A stretch of 64,000 nucleotides of DNA from the NCBI GenBank assembly GCA_002812745.2, contig NCSJ02000132.1, positions 46,861 through 110,860 on the forward strand, read 5' to 3'. This document shows positions 1-10,114 of this stretch, piece after piece (the stretch's first letter is position 1; every line of letters starts with the position of its first letter). The position numbers and the translations under genes are program-made. The notes under the pieces were generated by a model that saw only the letters and a program-made list of their open reading frames with translations, made no database searches and had not been told where the DNA came from. This DNA comes from Scytalidium lignicola. Lineage: Eukaryota > Ascomycota > Leotiomycetes.

Positions 1-296
1 CATTGTAGCAAACCCGAAGACGGCCCGCATTCAATATTATACCGGTCTAGAGTTATTCTAATTGAACCTAACCTGAAATGATTAGGAAAACTCTACAGAG
101 TGGGTATGTTAATGTTCAGAGCTAATTATAACAATTATAGGATACTGAGTGAGATTAATCTCTCATCATAAGCTATACGTGATCATAAAGTAAAGCCTCT
201 GACAAACAAATGAGGTTCTCCCTAGTAGTGACTAAAATAATATTTCATAGAGCCATAATATTTTTTAACTATCCCGTAGATTAGTGTTCCTTTAAT

Positions 297-2248
297 TCAA
301 TCATATTGACTCAAAAACTCCAGTGCCCCACCTAACTCCCTAGTAATTACCTCCTGATGCTTTTTACTACGAGGTACTACTTTCACTTGATACTCCAAGG
401 GTCTGACAAGATTAGATGAAGTGTAAGCATTCACATCTAGTGGTCTGTCAGGTAGCTCCTCGAATTCAAATGCCCAGAGAAGCTTAGCAGTCACACGCCA
501 CATACTTCTTTCCGCCAGATGGATACCAGGGCACATCCTTCTACCAGCTCCATACCCATAGTGATGTAAAGACCTTATCTATGTTAGTTTAAGTGATTTA
601 TGAAGCAATCATGAAGCACTTATCTCTCTCCTGCCAGTTGGGTCCAACAGCGTAGTCATTAGCCAGTTTTGAGTGATTTATAAATCGATCCGGATTAAAA
701 TAATCGTGATCTGGATACAGTTCGTCGTTTTGATGAATCGCCCAGGCGGCTAACCAGATTACACTGTCTTTTGGGAAGAACATGCCTTCGTACCAGTCAT
801 CTAGCGTATGTCAGTGGTCAGCTAATAGACTATAAAGGACTCTTTGAGCTTCAGCTCTTACCTTTACTAAGCCTATGTGGGATTCCAAGATCAGAGCTAT
901 CTCTATGGATTAGCTATGTTGTTTGATATGAACAATACTAGGTGCTCACGTTGGGCGCCATCGTAGAGCTTCTTTGATGATACAGTTAATGTATGGTAGT
1001 CGTTCAAAATCAGAGAAAAGCGGCGTTCTCTCAACTCCACATACTGCGTCAAGTTCTTTCCTAGCTTTTGCCTGAACTTCTGGAAACTTTGTGACGGCAA
1101 GGATAATTGTCAGGAGCATGTTGGCAGTGGCTAGTAAATCGATTTTGCTCAGTCACGGGCATATTTGTCTAGATAATAAGACCTACTATCTGCACCTGCT
1201 TCCAGAAGTTCTCCAAATAGATTATTAAAGGAGTACTGAGACATAGGCCAGCCTCCTTTTCCATATTCATCAAGCTTCATATCAATAATGGCATCACGAA
1301 CATCACCAGCAGTCCTTCGATCATCTACCATTTTTCTTGCCTTGCTCCATGTGGAATCCATCAACCCACGAACATGGTAAGCACGTTTCTTCCATTTTCC
1401 AGGGAAATACCATAACCAGGGAGCCTGTTCAACTGGTGGATTTGCACCTGGCTCGATTGCCCCTAGCCACTATGTAGTGTGTTATCTAGGCCTGTGCTAT
1501 TGATGAACAATGCCTAGCAAAGAAAGACTTACCTGGTCAACAAAGTCATAGAAATCTTTGTAAAAGAATGAATCAAAGTCCTTTGCTCGAAATCCCCAAA
1601 CGATGATGGCCACAACAGACGAAGCATACAATCTTGCGTAGTCGAAAATTTGATCTGGGTACTCTACGACGTTATGCATGAAGAGAATCGACCTATAGAG
1701 GCGTAAATATTTTTGTAAGAGTCGCTAGATCCTTTATTCCTTACTCGGATTCTTGGACCCTGAAGTGCTTCTCATCCAAGTTCTTCGGATTAAGGTTCCT
1801 CGTGATCACAGATCTTTTCTCCCTCCATGAGGTTGTTGCCTGCTCGAATGTCATATGGCAACCTCTACTCATGAATAGCGGCACTGCAAGGTGCGGTCTG
1901 TCCGAATAGATGCTCCCTTTTTTATTTAATAGCTCATGAACAGCCTTCCGATCAGCGATGACAATCATAGTCGAATTGAAGACTTTCAATGAGTAGATAG
2001 GCCCATATTCTCTTGCCCATTGTTCAAATCTGAAAATTAGTAGTTAGCCATGCAGATAGTGAAAGCCATGATATGGGTAGAGATAACTTCTTGCCCAATC
2101 CCGTTAAAGGTATCTGGGCAGCATTTCCGAGGATGGGGACAGTGGGAGGTCCAGGAGGAAGCCTCGGATCTCTTCGACCAACATGCAACAATCTCCAAAT
2201 GCCCACAACAGCAAATAGAATAATCGGAAAAATGACAGAGCTGATCAT
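297..2248 (-). CDS. Cytochrome P450 monooxygenase, 8 exons
   Basis: Membrane-bound haem-thiolate monooxygenase, substrate unknown. I traced eight exons: 2248-2088, 2029-1745, 1692-1533, 1469-1187, 1130-950, 896-862, 800-620 and 573-297. They total 1563 nt with consistent phases and give 520 aa, the usual fungal P450 length. Seen in the translation: an N-terminal hydrophobic anchor, the proline hinge LPPGPPTVPILGN, the I-helix motif AGADTT formed across an intron, the ExxR motif EALR, and the haem loop YGAGRRMCPG with the Cys ligand. The intron before the haem exon uses a weak donor (GTGCTT). The haem loop and neighbouring sequence resemble the group often annotated as O-methylsterigmatocystin oxidoreductase-like, but substrate cannot be inferred from that. 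It is the first gene of a cluster of oxidoreductases, and the cluster may continue beyond the left edge. Confidence 0.93.
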
Positions 2249-2644
2249 TTTACTTAACCAGAAAAATTGGCGTAAAAGCTCTCACTACGAAAAAGCTAGT
2301 ACTCAACAATTTCCCTTCTTTTGTAACTTCTGCGGAAATCACATTGAAAAGGAAATTCACGGTCTGGTCCATATCACTCCGCTCCACGTGTTTGCCAGAA
2401 TTTGATCCAATCAACCTTTTTCACGGAGGGTTTTGTTGACGGGGCGTAATTGGACTCTTGGACGGAATTGTGGCTTTCTTCGTATGGACAAACTTCGGAG
2501 AGTCTTATAATATTTATCCAAGTTAGACAACTTACGCTTTGAGTATAAGAATCATCATCACGTGATAGAGGAACTTTTCCAAGTGTGCATTTCAACCGAG
2601 AAAGAAATGCAAGTATTGTCAATATAGGCTACTACATGACTAGA
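2249..2644. promoter_or_regulatory. Intergenic spacer, presumed P450 promoter
   Basis: The 396-bp gap lies between the SDR stop and the P450 start, both on the minus strand, so it should carry the P450 promoter. It holds one TCGGA site (2495-2499), a pentamer that recurs in the other spacers of this cluster. No other gene is seen. Confidence 0.4.
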
Positions 2645-3701
2645 TCAAGAAAGGTCTAATGGTTTTACCCGTGGGATGGGTCCAGTACAACCTTCCCCCG
2701 TTGCTGCTGCTGTCTTGCCACTATCTGCCAAAATCATCTGTCCATTTATTGAAGATGATAGCTCTGAAGCAAGAAACAGTTGGATATTCGCTATCTCTTC
2801 AGGGTCTTGCAAGCGATTGTAGTAATATTGTGGTGCTGCTAAGAGCCCTGCTCTCTCAAAAAACCACTCATGATTCTTCTTCAATGTAGCCTGATCTAAA
2901 TCATTTCTGTACTCCCCTCCTTTCTCGGCATCCTTTGATACTGTTAGGATACTGGTTTTAGTGAAACCTGGTGCTACTCCATTCACCCTGATATTGCTCG
3001 CGGAGAGATGGACAGATGCACCTGATACTAAACCATGGAGGGCAGTCTTCGCGATCGCTGTTATATGGTAAACTCAATTAATATCCGTATAATCTCACAA
3101 ATTTCAGATTGAATATACTCACTATATGGAAGATCGGAGTATGATCCCAGGAAGCCTGCACACGATCCTGTAACGACAAAGACTCCTCCAAATTGAGGCT
3201 TCTCCTTCGAAGTTACCATCATCGCTTGACTTCCATATTTAATAGCTAGAAAGACTCCTCGTTGCATAACATTGACTTGTCGATCATAATGAATGAGCTC
3301 AGTCTCATTTATATCCCTAGGATTTGTTAGACTAGAAAATGTGCGAAGGAAACTTCTGCTCATGGACCTTACCTGTAGTTAGCAAATCCAGCGTTAGCAA
3401 TAAAGAAATCGAACCGACCAAATTTTTTAGTTATATCTTTCACTATATCAATAGTCTGTTCTTCGGAGGAGACGTCAAGGAGGTGGCCTTCAACTATAGT
3501 GTTGTTGCCAATCTTCCTACACTCATTTTGCAATGACGGGATGCTGCCCAGATTTAGATCGCAGGCATACACTGCCTTAGCACCGGCTTTAGCAAGTTTG
3601 AGCACAAGTGACCGACCAATTCCCATCGGTGTACCAGCCCCAGTGACGATTCCTACTTTTCCCTCCATCAAACCTGGTTTGTCAATACTTTGAGAACCCA
3701 T
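2645..3701 (-). CDS. Short-chain dehydrogenase/reductase (SDR), 3 exons
   Basis: NAD(P)-dependent oxidoreductase of the classical SDR fold, 311 aa. Exons 3701-3373, 3316-3123 and 3057-2645 join in phase. The N-terminal cofactor motif is TGAGTPMGIG and the NAG motif reads ANAG. The active site is split by an intron: the Ser lies in VVTGSCAG, and the Tyr and Lys fall in DLPYTIAK once exons 2 and 3 are joined. The C-terminal part has the usual SDR pattern (VNGVAPG, FLASELSSSINGQ) followed by a proline-containing tail. It lies between the P450 and a SnoaL-like gene on the same strand, so it probably oxidises or reduces an intermediate of the same pathway. Substrate and cofactor preference cannot be read from the sequence. 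Confidence 0.93.
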
Positions 3702-4140
3702 TCTTGATACCTTTTTTTNCCAGTAGCTGAGTGAGACTGGCTATATGAATCTTAATCGTGGAAGGGAACTACCAGGTCCTCTTGAGAGGAAGAAAATGTT
3801 TATTTCGTACGATTTTAATTCTGTTTCTCGAACATGAATCGTTGAAGTTATACACAGTACTTAAAGACATGATATTCAGCCCTCGGACTGGCTTAAATAT
3901 GTCGGAACATTCTCGCTATCATTACATCCAACAAAGGAGACTTGAAAGCTTATCTAGGCCGCAATATGTTCGGTTTATTATGTTGATAAGATTAACCTTA
4001 CTAAATAGCAGAAGTTTAGCAGTTAGAAATAGGTACGTTAACAATGTAAATTTCTCAGCACTGGTGGTCTTTATCACAATACTCAGTAATACTCCCTAGC
4101 AGCATATGAATGGAGATTTTCAATTAAAGAAGAATTATTG
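3702..4140. other. Intergenic, no gene seen
   Basis: A 439-bp spacer containing one N beside a T run at 3719. A plus-strand open frame of about 110 codons crosses it but shows no domain, codon bias or splice structure. It probably serves as promoter for the SDR at 2645-3701. Confidence 0.4.
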
Positions 4141-4620
4141 TTATTTGCCGCCAAAAACACCCTTTGTATCCTCTCCTTGAGCCCAAATCTTCCGAAGCCT
4201 CATTCTTGAGATGCGCCAGCCATCATTTGTCCTAATAAATTCAAACTTATACGGGCCACCAAACGCATAATTAATACCCGGTTTTGCCGTCTCTGGTGTA
4301 GCACAAAACCAAAGATAAGAAGAGCCCGTCGCTCTATCAGATCCATCAACCTTGAACTCCATGTTTGTCATTGAGTGTTGTAGTCCCTCGAAAATTTGCT
4401 CGGCGCTGGATGCCTTGCGGATTGCATCCCTGCCAACGACATCTCCCCATGATTCAAATGTCATGACTGCATCTTCAACGTAGCAGTCTGCATAGCCTTG
4501 CCAGTCTTTCGCATCCGCAATATTACAATAACGATTTAGCAGAGTGGTCAGAGCATCTTTATCCTCGAGAATTTGTAGTCGCCTTTGAAGCTGTTCAACC
4601 AATTTAACAGGGTCCGTCAT
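4141..4620 (-). CDS. SnoaL-like (NTF2-fold) protein A
   Basis: A 159-aa intronless protein of the SnoaL/NTF2-like cone fold, a family that includes polyketide cyclases, scytalone-dehydratase-like enzymes, bile-acid dehydratases and epoxide hydrolases. The start has a coiled N-terminal helix (VEQLQRRLQILEDKDALTTL). The fold-typical stretches follow: RYCNIADAKDWQGYADCYVEDAV, then the central HSMTNMEF segment, and WFCATPETAKPGINYAFGG near the C-terminus. The polar residues in the barrel (for example the His of LQHSMTN) are candidates for acid/base chemistry. A clear paralogue lies at 8254-8733 in the same cluster, sharing LQHxMTN and YLWFCATPxTxKP. The likely role is dehydration, isomerisation or cyclisation of a small pathway intermediate. 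Which of these cannot be decided here. Confidence 0.85.
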   Translation of the reverse strand: MTDPVKLVEQLQRRLQILEDKDALTTLLNRYCNIADAKDWQGYADCYVEDAVMTFESWGDVVGRDAIRKASSAEQIFEGLQHSMTNMEFKVDGSDRATGSSYLWFCATPETAKPGINYAFGGPYKFEFIRTNDGWRISRMRLRKIWAQGEDTKGVFGGK

Positions 4621-5244
4621 CGTTGTAGTAGACCTTGTAGATGAGTTCCAAGTCCCGAGATTCCTTCGTGATAAGCTTCCGGTCCCTTTCAGTGTGGTTC
4701 GATCCGATGATTAAGTAATAATTGGATTTTAGCTGGGCGCTAACTATGTAGAGATTACTACTCACATCAGCGAGCAAAACAAAGGAGCGTCGTCCGAGTG
4801 ACACGGAGTGTATGCCTCTCGGAGTGATAGCGAGAATCGAGAGGAGTTCGGTGTAATTAATTAGATTTTAGGTCTGAAGTTTCCGAGCAGAGTTCCACCG
4901 TACAAGCTTCTCCGCACTAAATCTGATCAACTTTGTGAGCGTTTTGCGGAGTTACTGAAGCATGACAGCTCACCAGATATCGGCAAGGATAACCGTCTCC
5001 GGATATCTTCTATTTGGAATATTGCCGTATGTACAGTAGCACATCAATGGTCAAATCCACAAATATTGCTTTCAACCTAAAGAAATAGCTGTACTCTATA
5101 CCAACAAACTAATAATAAAACATCCGAAGATTAAGTTTAATTTAGTTCGGTATAGTGAATCTCATCCTCCCCGTGTTGTGATTAGACAAAAAGCGAGTGG
5201 TTGCGGACACAATTGGAGTACACCTAGTAAGTAGAAAAGGGAGC
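4621..5244. promoter_or_regulatory. Divergent promoter between SnoaL-A and SDR
   Basis: A 624-bp spacer separates two divergently transcribed genes. By eye it carries five copies of TCGGA/TCCGA (4703, 4793, 4819, 4882, 5123), more than expected for such AT-rich DNA. These are candidate sites for a Zn2Cys6-type regulator of the cluster. Confidence 0.4.
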
Positions 5245-6231
5245 ATGAGGGGCAAGACATTTGTTGTTACAGGTGCTGCTTCAGGCATTGGTCAAGCAAC
5301 AGCACTCAGGCTTGCGGAGCTCGGGGCCGCTGGAATTGCTATCAGTGATGTTGACCATGAGGGCCTCAAGAAAACAGAGGCCTTATGTACGTAATACCAG
5401 TGTGAAATTTTTGAAGACTAGCTGACAATTAGTAGGTATCCAGTTCACAACGAGCATATTGATAGACGTTGTAGATGTAAGCAACGTTGAGCAAGTGAAT
5501 TCATGGATTAGCAAGACGCTGTCCCAGTTTGGTCGCATCGATGGAGCCGCAAACATTGCAGGAATTGCCCTCGGAGGCGGCCAAGCAACAGAAAATATTG
5601 TAAGCGTCCCTGTGCAGCATCTAAGAAGTATTATTGACAGGTTCCTAACCAGGATCAACTAGCCTGGGACAGGATGATATCGATCAATCTGACGGGAGTC
5701 ATGAACTGTATGCGAGCTCAACTTCTACACATCACCAAGCCTGGGGGATCAATCGTGAATGTATCTAGCACATCTGGTCTTCGTGGACTTCCCCATAATG
5801 CAGCATATGCATCAAGTAAATTTGGCGTGATAGGTTTGACGGAATCTGCTGCAGGAGAGTATGGCAAACAAGGCGTGCGAGTCAATGCGATATTACCGTA
5901 AGATAATTAAGAAGATCTCTACAAATAGTCACGGATGACTATGAGCTAACACTGATAGCGGCCCAATCGACACAAAGATATTTAGAGAAGGAGAAGCCAA
6001 AGGTCTATTCAATGCTGACGTGGTTAGTGGTGGTACTTTGATGGGTCGGATGGGCCAAGCCGAAGAGGTTGCAAAAGTTCTTGCTTTTATGTTGAGTGAC
6101 GATGCTTCTTATGTTACAGGAGGTAGGTCGAGTATGAGTATTATGATCTCAAAAGAATTGACTAACAGAAGAAAGCACATTGGACAGTTGATGGGGGATA
6201 CTCAGCATGCGGATTTTATAGGGCGGGGTAG
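5245..6231 (+). CDS. Short-chain dehydrogenase/reductase (SDR), 5 exons
   Basis: Classical SDR of 256 aa, built from exons 5245-5386, 5436-5599, 5653-5897, 5959-6122 and 6176-6231 (771 nt, in phase). The ATG at 5245 is chosen because the cofactor motif TGAASGIG follows at once and upstream in-frame sequence starts only with GTG. The catalytic residues are visible: Ser in NVSSTSG, and Tyr and Lys in AYASSKFG. The C-terminal motif VDGGYSA is typical of the family. It is transcribed divergently from SnoaL-A and converges on the alcohol dehydrogenase. It probably acts on a hydroxyl or ketone of the same pathway. It resembles general 3-oxoacyl reductase or levodione-reductase-type SDRs, so the substrate is open. 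Confidence 0.92.
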
Positions 6232-6611
6232 AAATATGTCATTCCCAACACCTCTAGGGATACATATTGATTGCTACTCCATTAACATTTCCATATTATG
6301 TAAAAGGAGCTAGATGATATGCTAGATTTATAGACAAATCTAGCTTTAGGCACTTGATACTTGATCTGACCGGACATATCCAAGTGTTAATGGGTATAAT
6401 TATGAGAGGATTAAAATATAAATTCTTAAGCACACAACTCTTAAGGCTCAATTTTATTGAAATTTCTTGCTAGACTACGTAGATACGATCGTACTGCAGG
6501 TATCATCGCATCATTAGTAATTGATATAATACGAATAAGAGATAAGCACCGAAATCATCAAACCGCAGTGAAGTATAATTTTGTGTCGATTATAACTAAC
6601 ATACTTCATTT
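6232..6611. other. Convergent intergenic spacer
   Basis: This 380-bp AT-rich gap lies between two convergent genes and should contain both 3' ends. No open frame or repeat of note is seen. Confidence 0.4.
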
Positions 6612-7676
6612 TTAATCAAATGTTATGACAGCCCTCCCCGACAGTTTTCCCTTTCGTAGAGCATCATAAGCCTCCGGGATCTTGTCAAACGGAAATTTAT
6701 CAACATCTATCCTAAGCTTTCCTTCTGCAGCCAAATAGCACACCTCCTCTAAATCCTTCCTTGTAGAACCTAAAGAGATAGCAAATTCACAGCTAGTGGC
6801 AATCTTATTCCATCCAACCTCGACAGTCCCCATCTGCATCCCAACTAAAACAACCCGCCCCTGTGGCCTAGAGAGTTTCATAGCCAAATCTAGACTCTCA
6901 TTTGAGCCAACAAAATCGATAATTCCGTCAATGCCCTTGCCGTTGGTCGTGACTAGTATCTCCCGGGCAGCAGATGGTCCAGCGACGAAGGCATCATCTG
7001 CTCCGAGCTCCTTTGCTCTTTGTGCGCGATCCTTACCGATGTCTACTCCATAAACTTTGACGCCCATTAAAAGCTTGAGGAATTGTATTGCATAGGAACC
7101 CAACCCACCAACCCCAATTACAAGAGCAGCAGATCCGGGGCGCAGTCTATCCTTGACGGTTCCGACAGCATGATATGCTGTGACGCCTGCATCTGTCAGA
7201 GGTGCATACAGGATGGGATCCTGGTCTCCAATCGATACCAGCTGGTCTCTAGGACAAATCATGAACTCCGCAAGACCGCCATCCCAGCCAGTTCCGCGGT
7301 TGATTTCAATTGCACCACGCTTGTATGTCTCACAATGTTGCTCAATTCCTCGTATGCAGAACTCGCAGTGTGAGCAGTGCGGCATGTGACGTACCGCTAC
7401 TCCCTCGCCAATCTTCAAATCGGATACTCCTTCTCCTAGAACTTCAATCACTCCAGCATTTTCATGCCCCAGAGTGTAGGGAGCATCAACTGCGGAAGCA
7501 TAAGGATCTGAGCCTGGAAGTGAATCCACCATGTCTAGATCACTTCTGCATAATCCCGCAGCCTTCATTCGGATAAGGACCTCTCCCGGCTTTGGTGAAG
7601 GGACTGAAACCTCGCAGTACTGGCCCGGCTTGCCATACTCTACCAATCTAAAGGCTTTCATTGTCTTTACTGACAT
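6612..7676 (-). CDS. Zinc-dependent alcohol dehydrogenase (MDR family)
   Basis: Intronless 354-aa medium-chain alcohol dehydrogenase. Catalytic zinc ligands are C43 (GLCRSD), H71 (LGHENAG, with E72) and probably D162 in PLTDAG, where many homologues have Cys. The structural zinc is held by C101, C104, C107 and C115. The Rossmann motif GVGGLG spans 188-193, and D212 at the end of the second strand favours NAD+ over NADP+. The PLTDAG-Asp arrangement and overall pattern resemble bacterial secondary alcohol dehydrogenases of the Rhodococcus type (recalled, not searched). It is convergent with the SDR upstream and points away from the SnoaL-B gene. The role is probably oxidation of a pathway alcohol to a ketone or aldehyde. 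Lack of introns and the bacterial-like pattern leave transfer possible but unproven. Confidence 0.93.
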   Translation of the reverse strand: MSVKTMKAFRLVEYGKPGQYCEVSVPSPKPGEVLIRMKAAGLCRSDLDMVDSLPGSDPYASAVDAPYTLGHENAGVIEVLGEGVSDLKIGEGVAVRHMPHCSHCEFCIRGIEQHCETYKRGAIEINRGTGWDGGLAEFMICPRDQLVSIGDQDPILYAPLTDAGVTAYHAVGTVKDRLRPGSAALVIGVGGLGSYAIQFLKLLMGVKVYGVDIGKDRAQRAKELGADDAFVAGPSAAREILVTTNGKGIDGIIDFVGSNESLDLAMKLSRPQGRVVLVGMQMGTVEVGWNKIATSCEFAISLGSTRKDLEEVCYLAAEGKLRIDVDKFPFDKIPEAYDALRKGKLSGRAVITFD

Positions 7677-8253
7677 ACTGGTGATGGTGTTGTGTTATTG
7701 TTTAATATTGGCTAATGCTGTTATGAAAAAGAAGTGAATAATCAGTTTAGAGATGAAGTGGCCTCGAGCTCAACCTTCTAGAAAATAGGCACTCTTTGTA
7801 ATTTGAATATAGCGCTAAATAACATCCAGATACATCCATTCCCAGCTATTACTTGACTTTATTCGGGCTATGCTCTATTACGGAGCAATCGGGTCAAAGT
7901 AGAGCGAGTAGTAGACCGAACATAGTCCGCTTATGATACCTTGGACCTCGAACCTATTTTTCCGGGACGATCTTTTTCGGAGCAATAGACAGGCTTACTT
8001 TAGATGGCAATGTGATAATTGCACAGAGAATCTGCGACTTCGATCATTTTACTCCGAGATACGTATAGCTCACCACGCTGCGACTTGACGTATTGCTTCT
8101 GGTTAAGCGGGTGTTCGCTAAAAAATGGATAAACCTAATAAACTTCGATTCCAAGGACTCTTACATGGATATGGATTACAAGAGGACTTTAATTGATCAA
8201 ATAACACTTAGAATTACTGATAGTTTGTATATTATGTTTCTATGAAATGGGGA
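7677..8253. promoter_or_regulatory. Upstream region of alcohol dehydrogenase
   Basis: A 577-bp spacer between two minus-strand genes, with no gene seen. It contains TCGGA/TCCGA sites at 7977 and 8053. Two near-identical stretches, ACGGAGCAAT (around 7879) and TCGGAGCAAT (7977), lie about 100 bp apart. Confidence 0.35.
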
Positions 8254-8733
8254 TTATGTCCACTGCTTTTCAGTATCCGTTCCCATTGACCACATCCTTC
8301 TTAGATGCATCTTCTCAATTTTCCATCCTTGTCTTGTCCGTACGAATTCCCAGCGATACCACCCGCCAAAGGAGTAGTTAATATCTGGCTTATTGGTATC
8401 CGGGGTCGCACAGAACCATAGATAACAAGTTCCTGTTGCTTCTTCTGCGCTCTTCAAGTCAAAGGAGTGATTAGTCATTGTATGTTGCAGTCCCTGAAAT
8501 CTGGTTTCGGCATCTCCAGCAACTCTTGCAATTTTCTCCTTTCCCTGCACTGGACCCCAGCCCTCGAACTCCATCACGCCATCCTCTGTGAAGCATTCCG
8601 CGAAGGCCTTCCAATCGTGATGATCGGCGGTTGAACAATAGGTGTTAAGAAGTTGATTTAGAGCTCTTTCATCTTCAAAGTCTTGAAGTCGTTTTTGTAG
8701 AGACTGGACGGTTTGTGTAAGGTCTTCTAGCAT
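8254..8733 (-). CDS. SnoaL-like (NTF2-fold) protein B
   Basis: Intronless paralogue of the SnoaL-like protein at 4141-4620. The start is taken at the ATG at 8733 (159 aa) because this matches the paralogue's N-terminus; an ATG at 8751 would add six residues. Shared landmarks are the N-terminal coiled helix with LQKRLQ, CSTADHHDWKAFAECFTEDG, LQHTMTN, and YLWFCATPDTNKP followed by INYSFGG. Differences are spread through the protein, so the two are diverged duplicates rather than recent copies. They probably act on related intermediates or form a heteromer. The upstream side faces a small transposon inserted at 8886. Confidence 0.87.
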   Translation of the reverse strand: MLEDLTQTVQSLQKRLQDFEDERALNQLLNTYCSTADHHDWKAFAECFTEDGVMEFEGWGPVQGKEKIARVAGDAETRFQGLQHTMTNHSFDLKSAEEATGTCYLWFCATPDTNKPDINYSFGGWYRWEFVRTRQGWKIEKMHLRRMWSMGTDTEKQWT

Positions 8734-8877
8734 TTTGTCTTCTTCTCTCATCAAGTATTTTGTGAGGTTGCTTCGTTTTGTATTAAAGTCGTCTTTGTAA
8801 CAAATCCAAGGGCCCTTTAACAACTTGTCTAGTTGCTAGGCGGTCTCGAAACGTTTCAATATTAACATTCTTCATAG

Positions 8878-8885
8878 TAGGTAAA
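8878..8885. repeat. Target site duplication, left copy
   Basis: The octamer TAGGTAAA directly precedes the left terminal repeat of the element at 8886-9325. The identical octamer follows the right end at 9326-9333. An 8-bp duplication fits hAT-type insertion. Confidence 0.85.
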
Positions 8886-8945
8886 GGGCTTACTTAAATC
8901 CACTTGGCACTTACTTAAATCCACTTGAAATCGCCGGCATCGGCT
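8886..8945 (+). repeat. Left terminal inverted repeat with internal 21-bp duplication
   Basis: It contains two copies of the outer repeat unit and then the inner unit AAATCGCCGGCATCGGCTA. The extra copy, starting at about 8907, is absent from the right end. Confidence 0.85.
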
Positions 8946-9285
8946 ATTGCACACACCACTTGCTCGCCAAATACACTAAAATACACTGTAATTATAGCGA
9001 TGATTAGGCTTTAATAGCCTATAGCTATACTGACTTTCAGGCATTTAACAGCCTACAACACACTATATTTTGGTATGCATTTAATTATCATTTAATTCTG
9101 TTAAAATTAAAATCTCAGCTAGAATAATTTAACATAAAATAAATATACAAAATAGTTATAAATATACTATAATTCAATAATAATTAAAATGCTTTATGAC
9201 CTTATAAATTACTTCATATTATCACATATAAAATATATGCGTAGCCTGAAAATTGTGTTTAATAAGTGTATTGTTGCCTGAACAG

Positions 9286-9325
9286 TAGCCGATGCCGGCG
9301 ATTTCAAGTGGATTTAAGTAAGCCC
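9286..9325 (-). repeat. Right terminal inverted repeat
   Basis: The 40-bp arm is the exact reverse complement of the outer 21 bp of the left arm plus its inner 19-bp unit. It lacks the duplicated 21-bp block. Confidence 0.85.
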
Positions 9326-9333
9326 TAGGTAAA
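9326..9333. repeat. Target site duplication, right copy
   Basis: TAGGTAAA, identical to 8878-8885. Confidence 0.85.
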
Positions 9334-9523
9334 TTGTAGTGCGATATTCCGAGATGCGGTGCTATAAAGGAATCGGCCCCTCCGATGTGCGAAGTTGTAC
9401 CGAAACTACTCCCCCTAAATTGATTTCGATAGGTCCATCGAAGAATAGCCTGATGATGTTATTACCATCATGCTCGTAAACCTACAGCCACCTTCTAGTT
9501 ACTAAGAAATTCAAAAAGTTATC

Positions 9524-10114
9524 ATGGCAGTTGATTATGATAACGTAGGAAAGACGGTGTTGAGGCCAGCCTATCTCGCACATATTGTTTTAAGGACAAC
9601 AGATACAGAGAGCTTCAAGGAGATGTGCGATTTCTACGTGAAATTTCTGAATGCAGAAATTACTTTTGAAAACAATGTTCTGTGTTTTTTGACGTACGAC
9701 CAAGAGCACCATCGGATCGCCATTGGCATATTCCCTGAAACTATAAAGCGCGTGGGTAAACCAGCAGGTTTGGCTCACATCGCCTTCACATACAACAACT
9801 TACCAGACCTCGCTATATCATATCGTCAAAGAAAAGCGCTGGGTATAATCCCTTTTTGGTGTGTTAATCACGGCCCTACAACGAGTCTATATTACCATGA
9901 TCCAGATGGAAACGAGTTGGAAACTCAGGTAGATAATTTCGACACGCCTGAAGAAGCAGCCCAATTTTTCCAAAGCAAGGAGTTTGAAGACAATCCAATT
10001 GGTGTTGATTTTAATCCCGAAGAGCTGGTAAATCGATTGAAAAGCAATGAGGATGAGTGGTCAATCAAGAAACGACGCAATATAGGGAAGCGCCCAGGGA
10101 TACCTGGATGGTGA
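9524..10114 (+). CDS. VOC-family protein A, extradiol-dioxygenase-like
   Basis: Intronless 196-aa protein of the vicinal oxygen chelate superfamily (glyoxalase I / extradiol dioxygenase fold). Candidate metal ligands are H20 in LAHIVLRT, H85 in LAHIAFTY and E133 in the DPDGNELE segment. This is the 2-His-1-Glu pattern of catechol 2,3-dioxygenase-like and glyoxalase-like enzymes. After the fold there is a charged tail with NPIGVDFNPEELV and a basic C-terminus. A single VOC module pair of this length suits small dioxygenase-like or lyase proteins. It is followed on the same strand by a second VOC gene. In the context of SDRs, P450 and SnoaL proteins, ring opening or isomerisation of an aromatic or enol intermediate is possible. 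This is inference. Confidence 0.88.
   Translation: MAVDYDNVGKTVLRPAYLAHIVLRTTDTESFKEMCDFYVKFLNAEITFENNVLCFLTYDQEHHRIAIGIFPETIKRVGKPAGLAHIAFTYNNLPDLAISYRQRKALGIIPFWCVNHGPTTSLYYHDPDGNELETQVDNFDTPEEAAQFFQSKEFEDNPIGVDFNPEELVNRLKSNEDEWSIKKRRNIGKRPGIPGW

Larger units (their letters stand above)
8886..9325. mobile_element. Non-autonomous DNA transposon (hAT-type MITE)
   Basis: A 440-bp AT-rich element without coding capacity. The left end begins GGGCTTACTTAAATCCACTT and the right end is its exact reverse complement, followed on both sides by more shared sequence with the core AAATCGCCGGCATCGGCTA. Perfect 8-bp duplications (TAGGTAAA) flank it. The left arm has a 21-bp tandem duplication: ACTTAAATCCACTTG occurs twice, at about 8892-8906 and 8913-8927. 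The left arm is therefore longer than the right. The 8-bp target duplication points to the hAT superfamily, though other 8-bp families exist. Perfect flanks suggest a fairly recent insertion. Confidence 0.88.

Noticed and set aside
2073..2405. 110-codon frame on the plus strand over the P450 start
   Set aside because: Antisense to the P450 first exon and its promoter; no domain.
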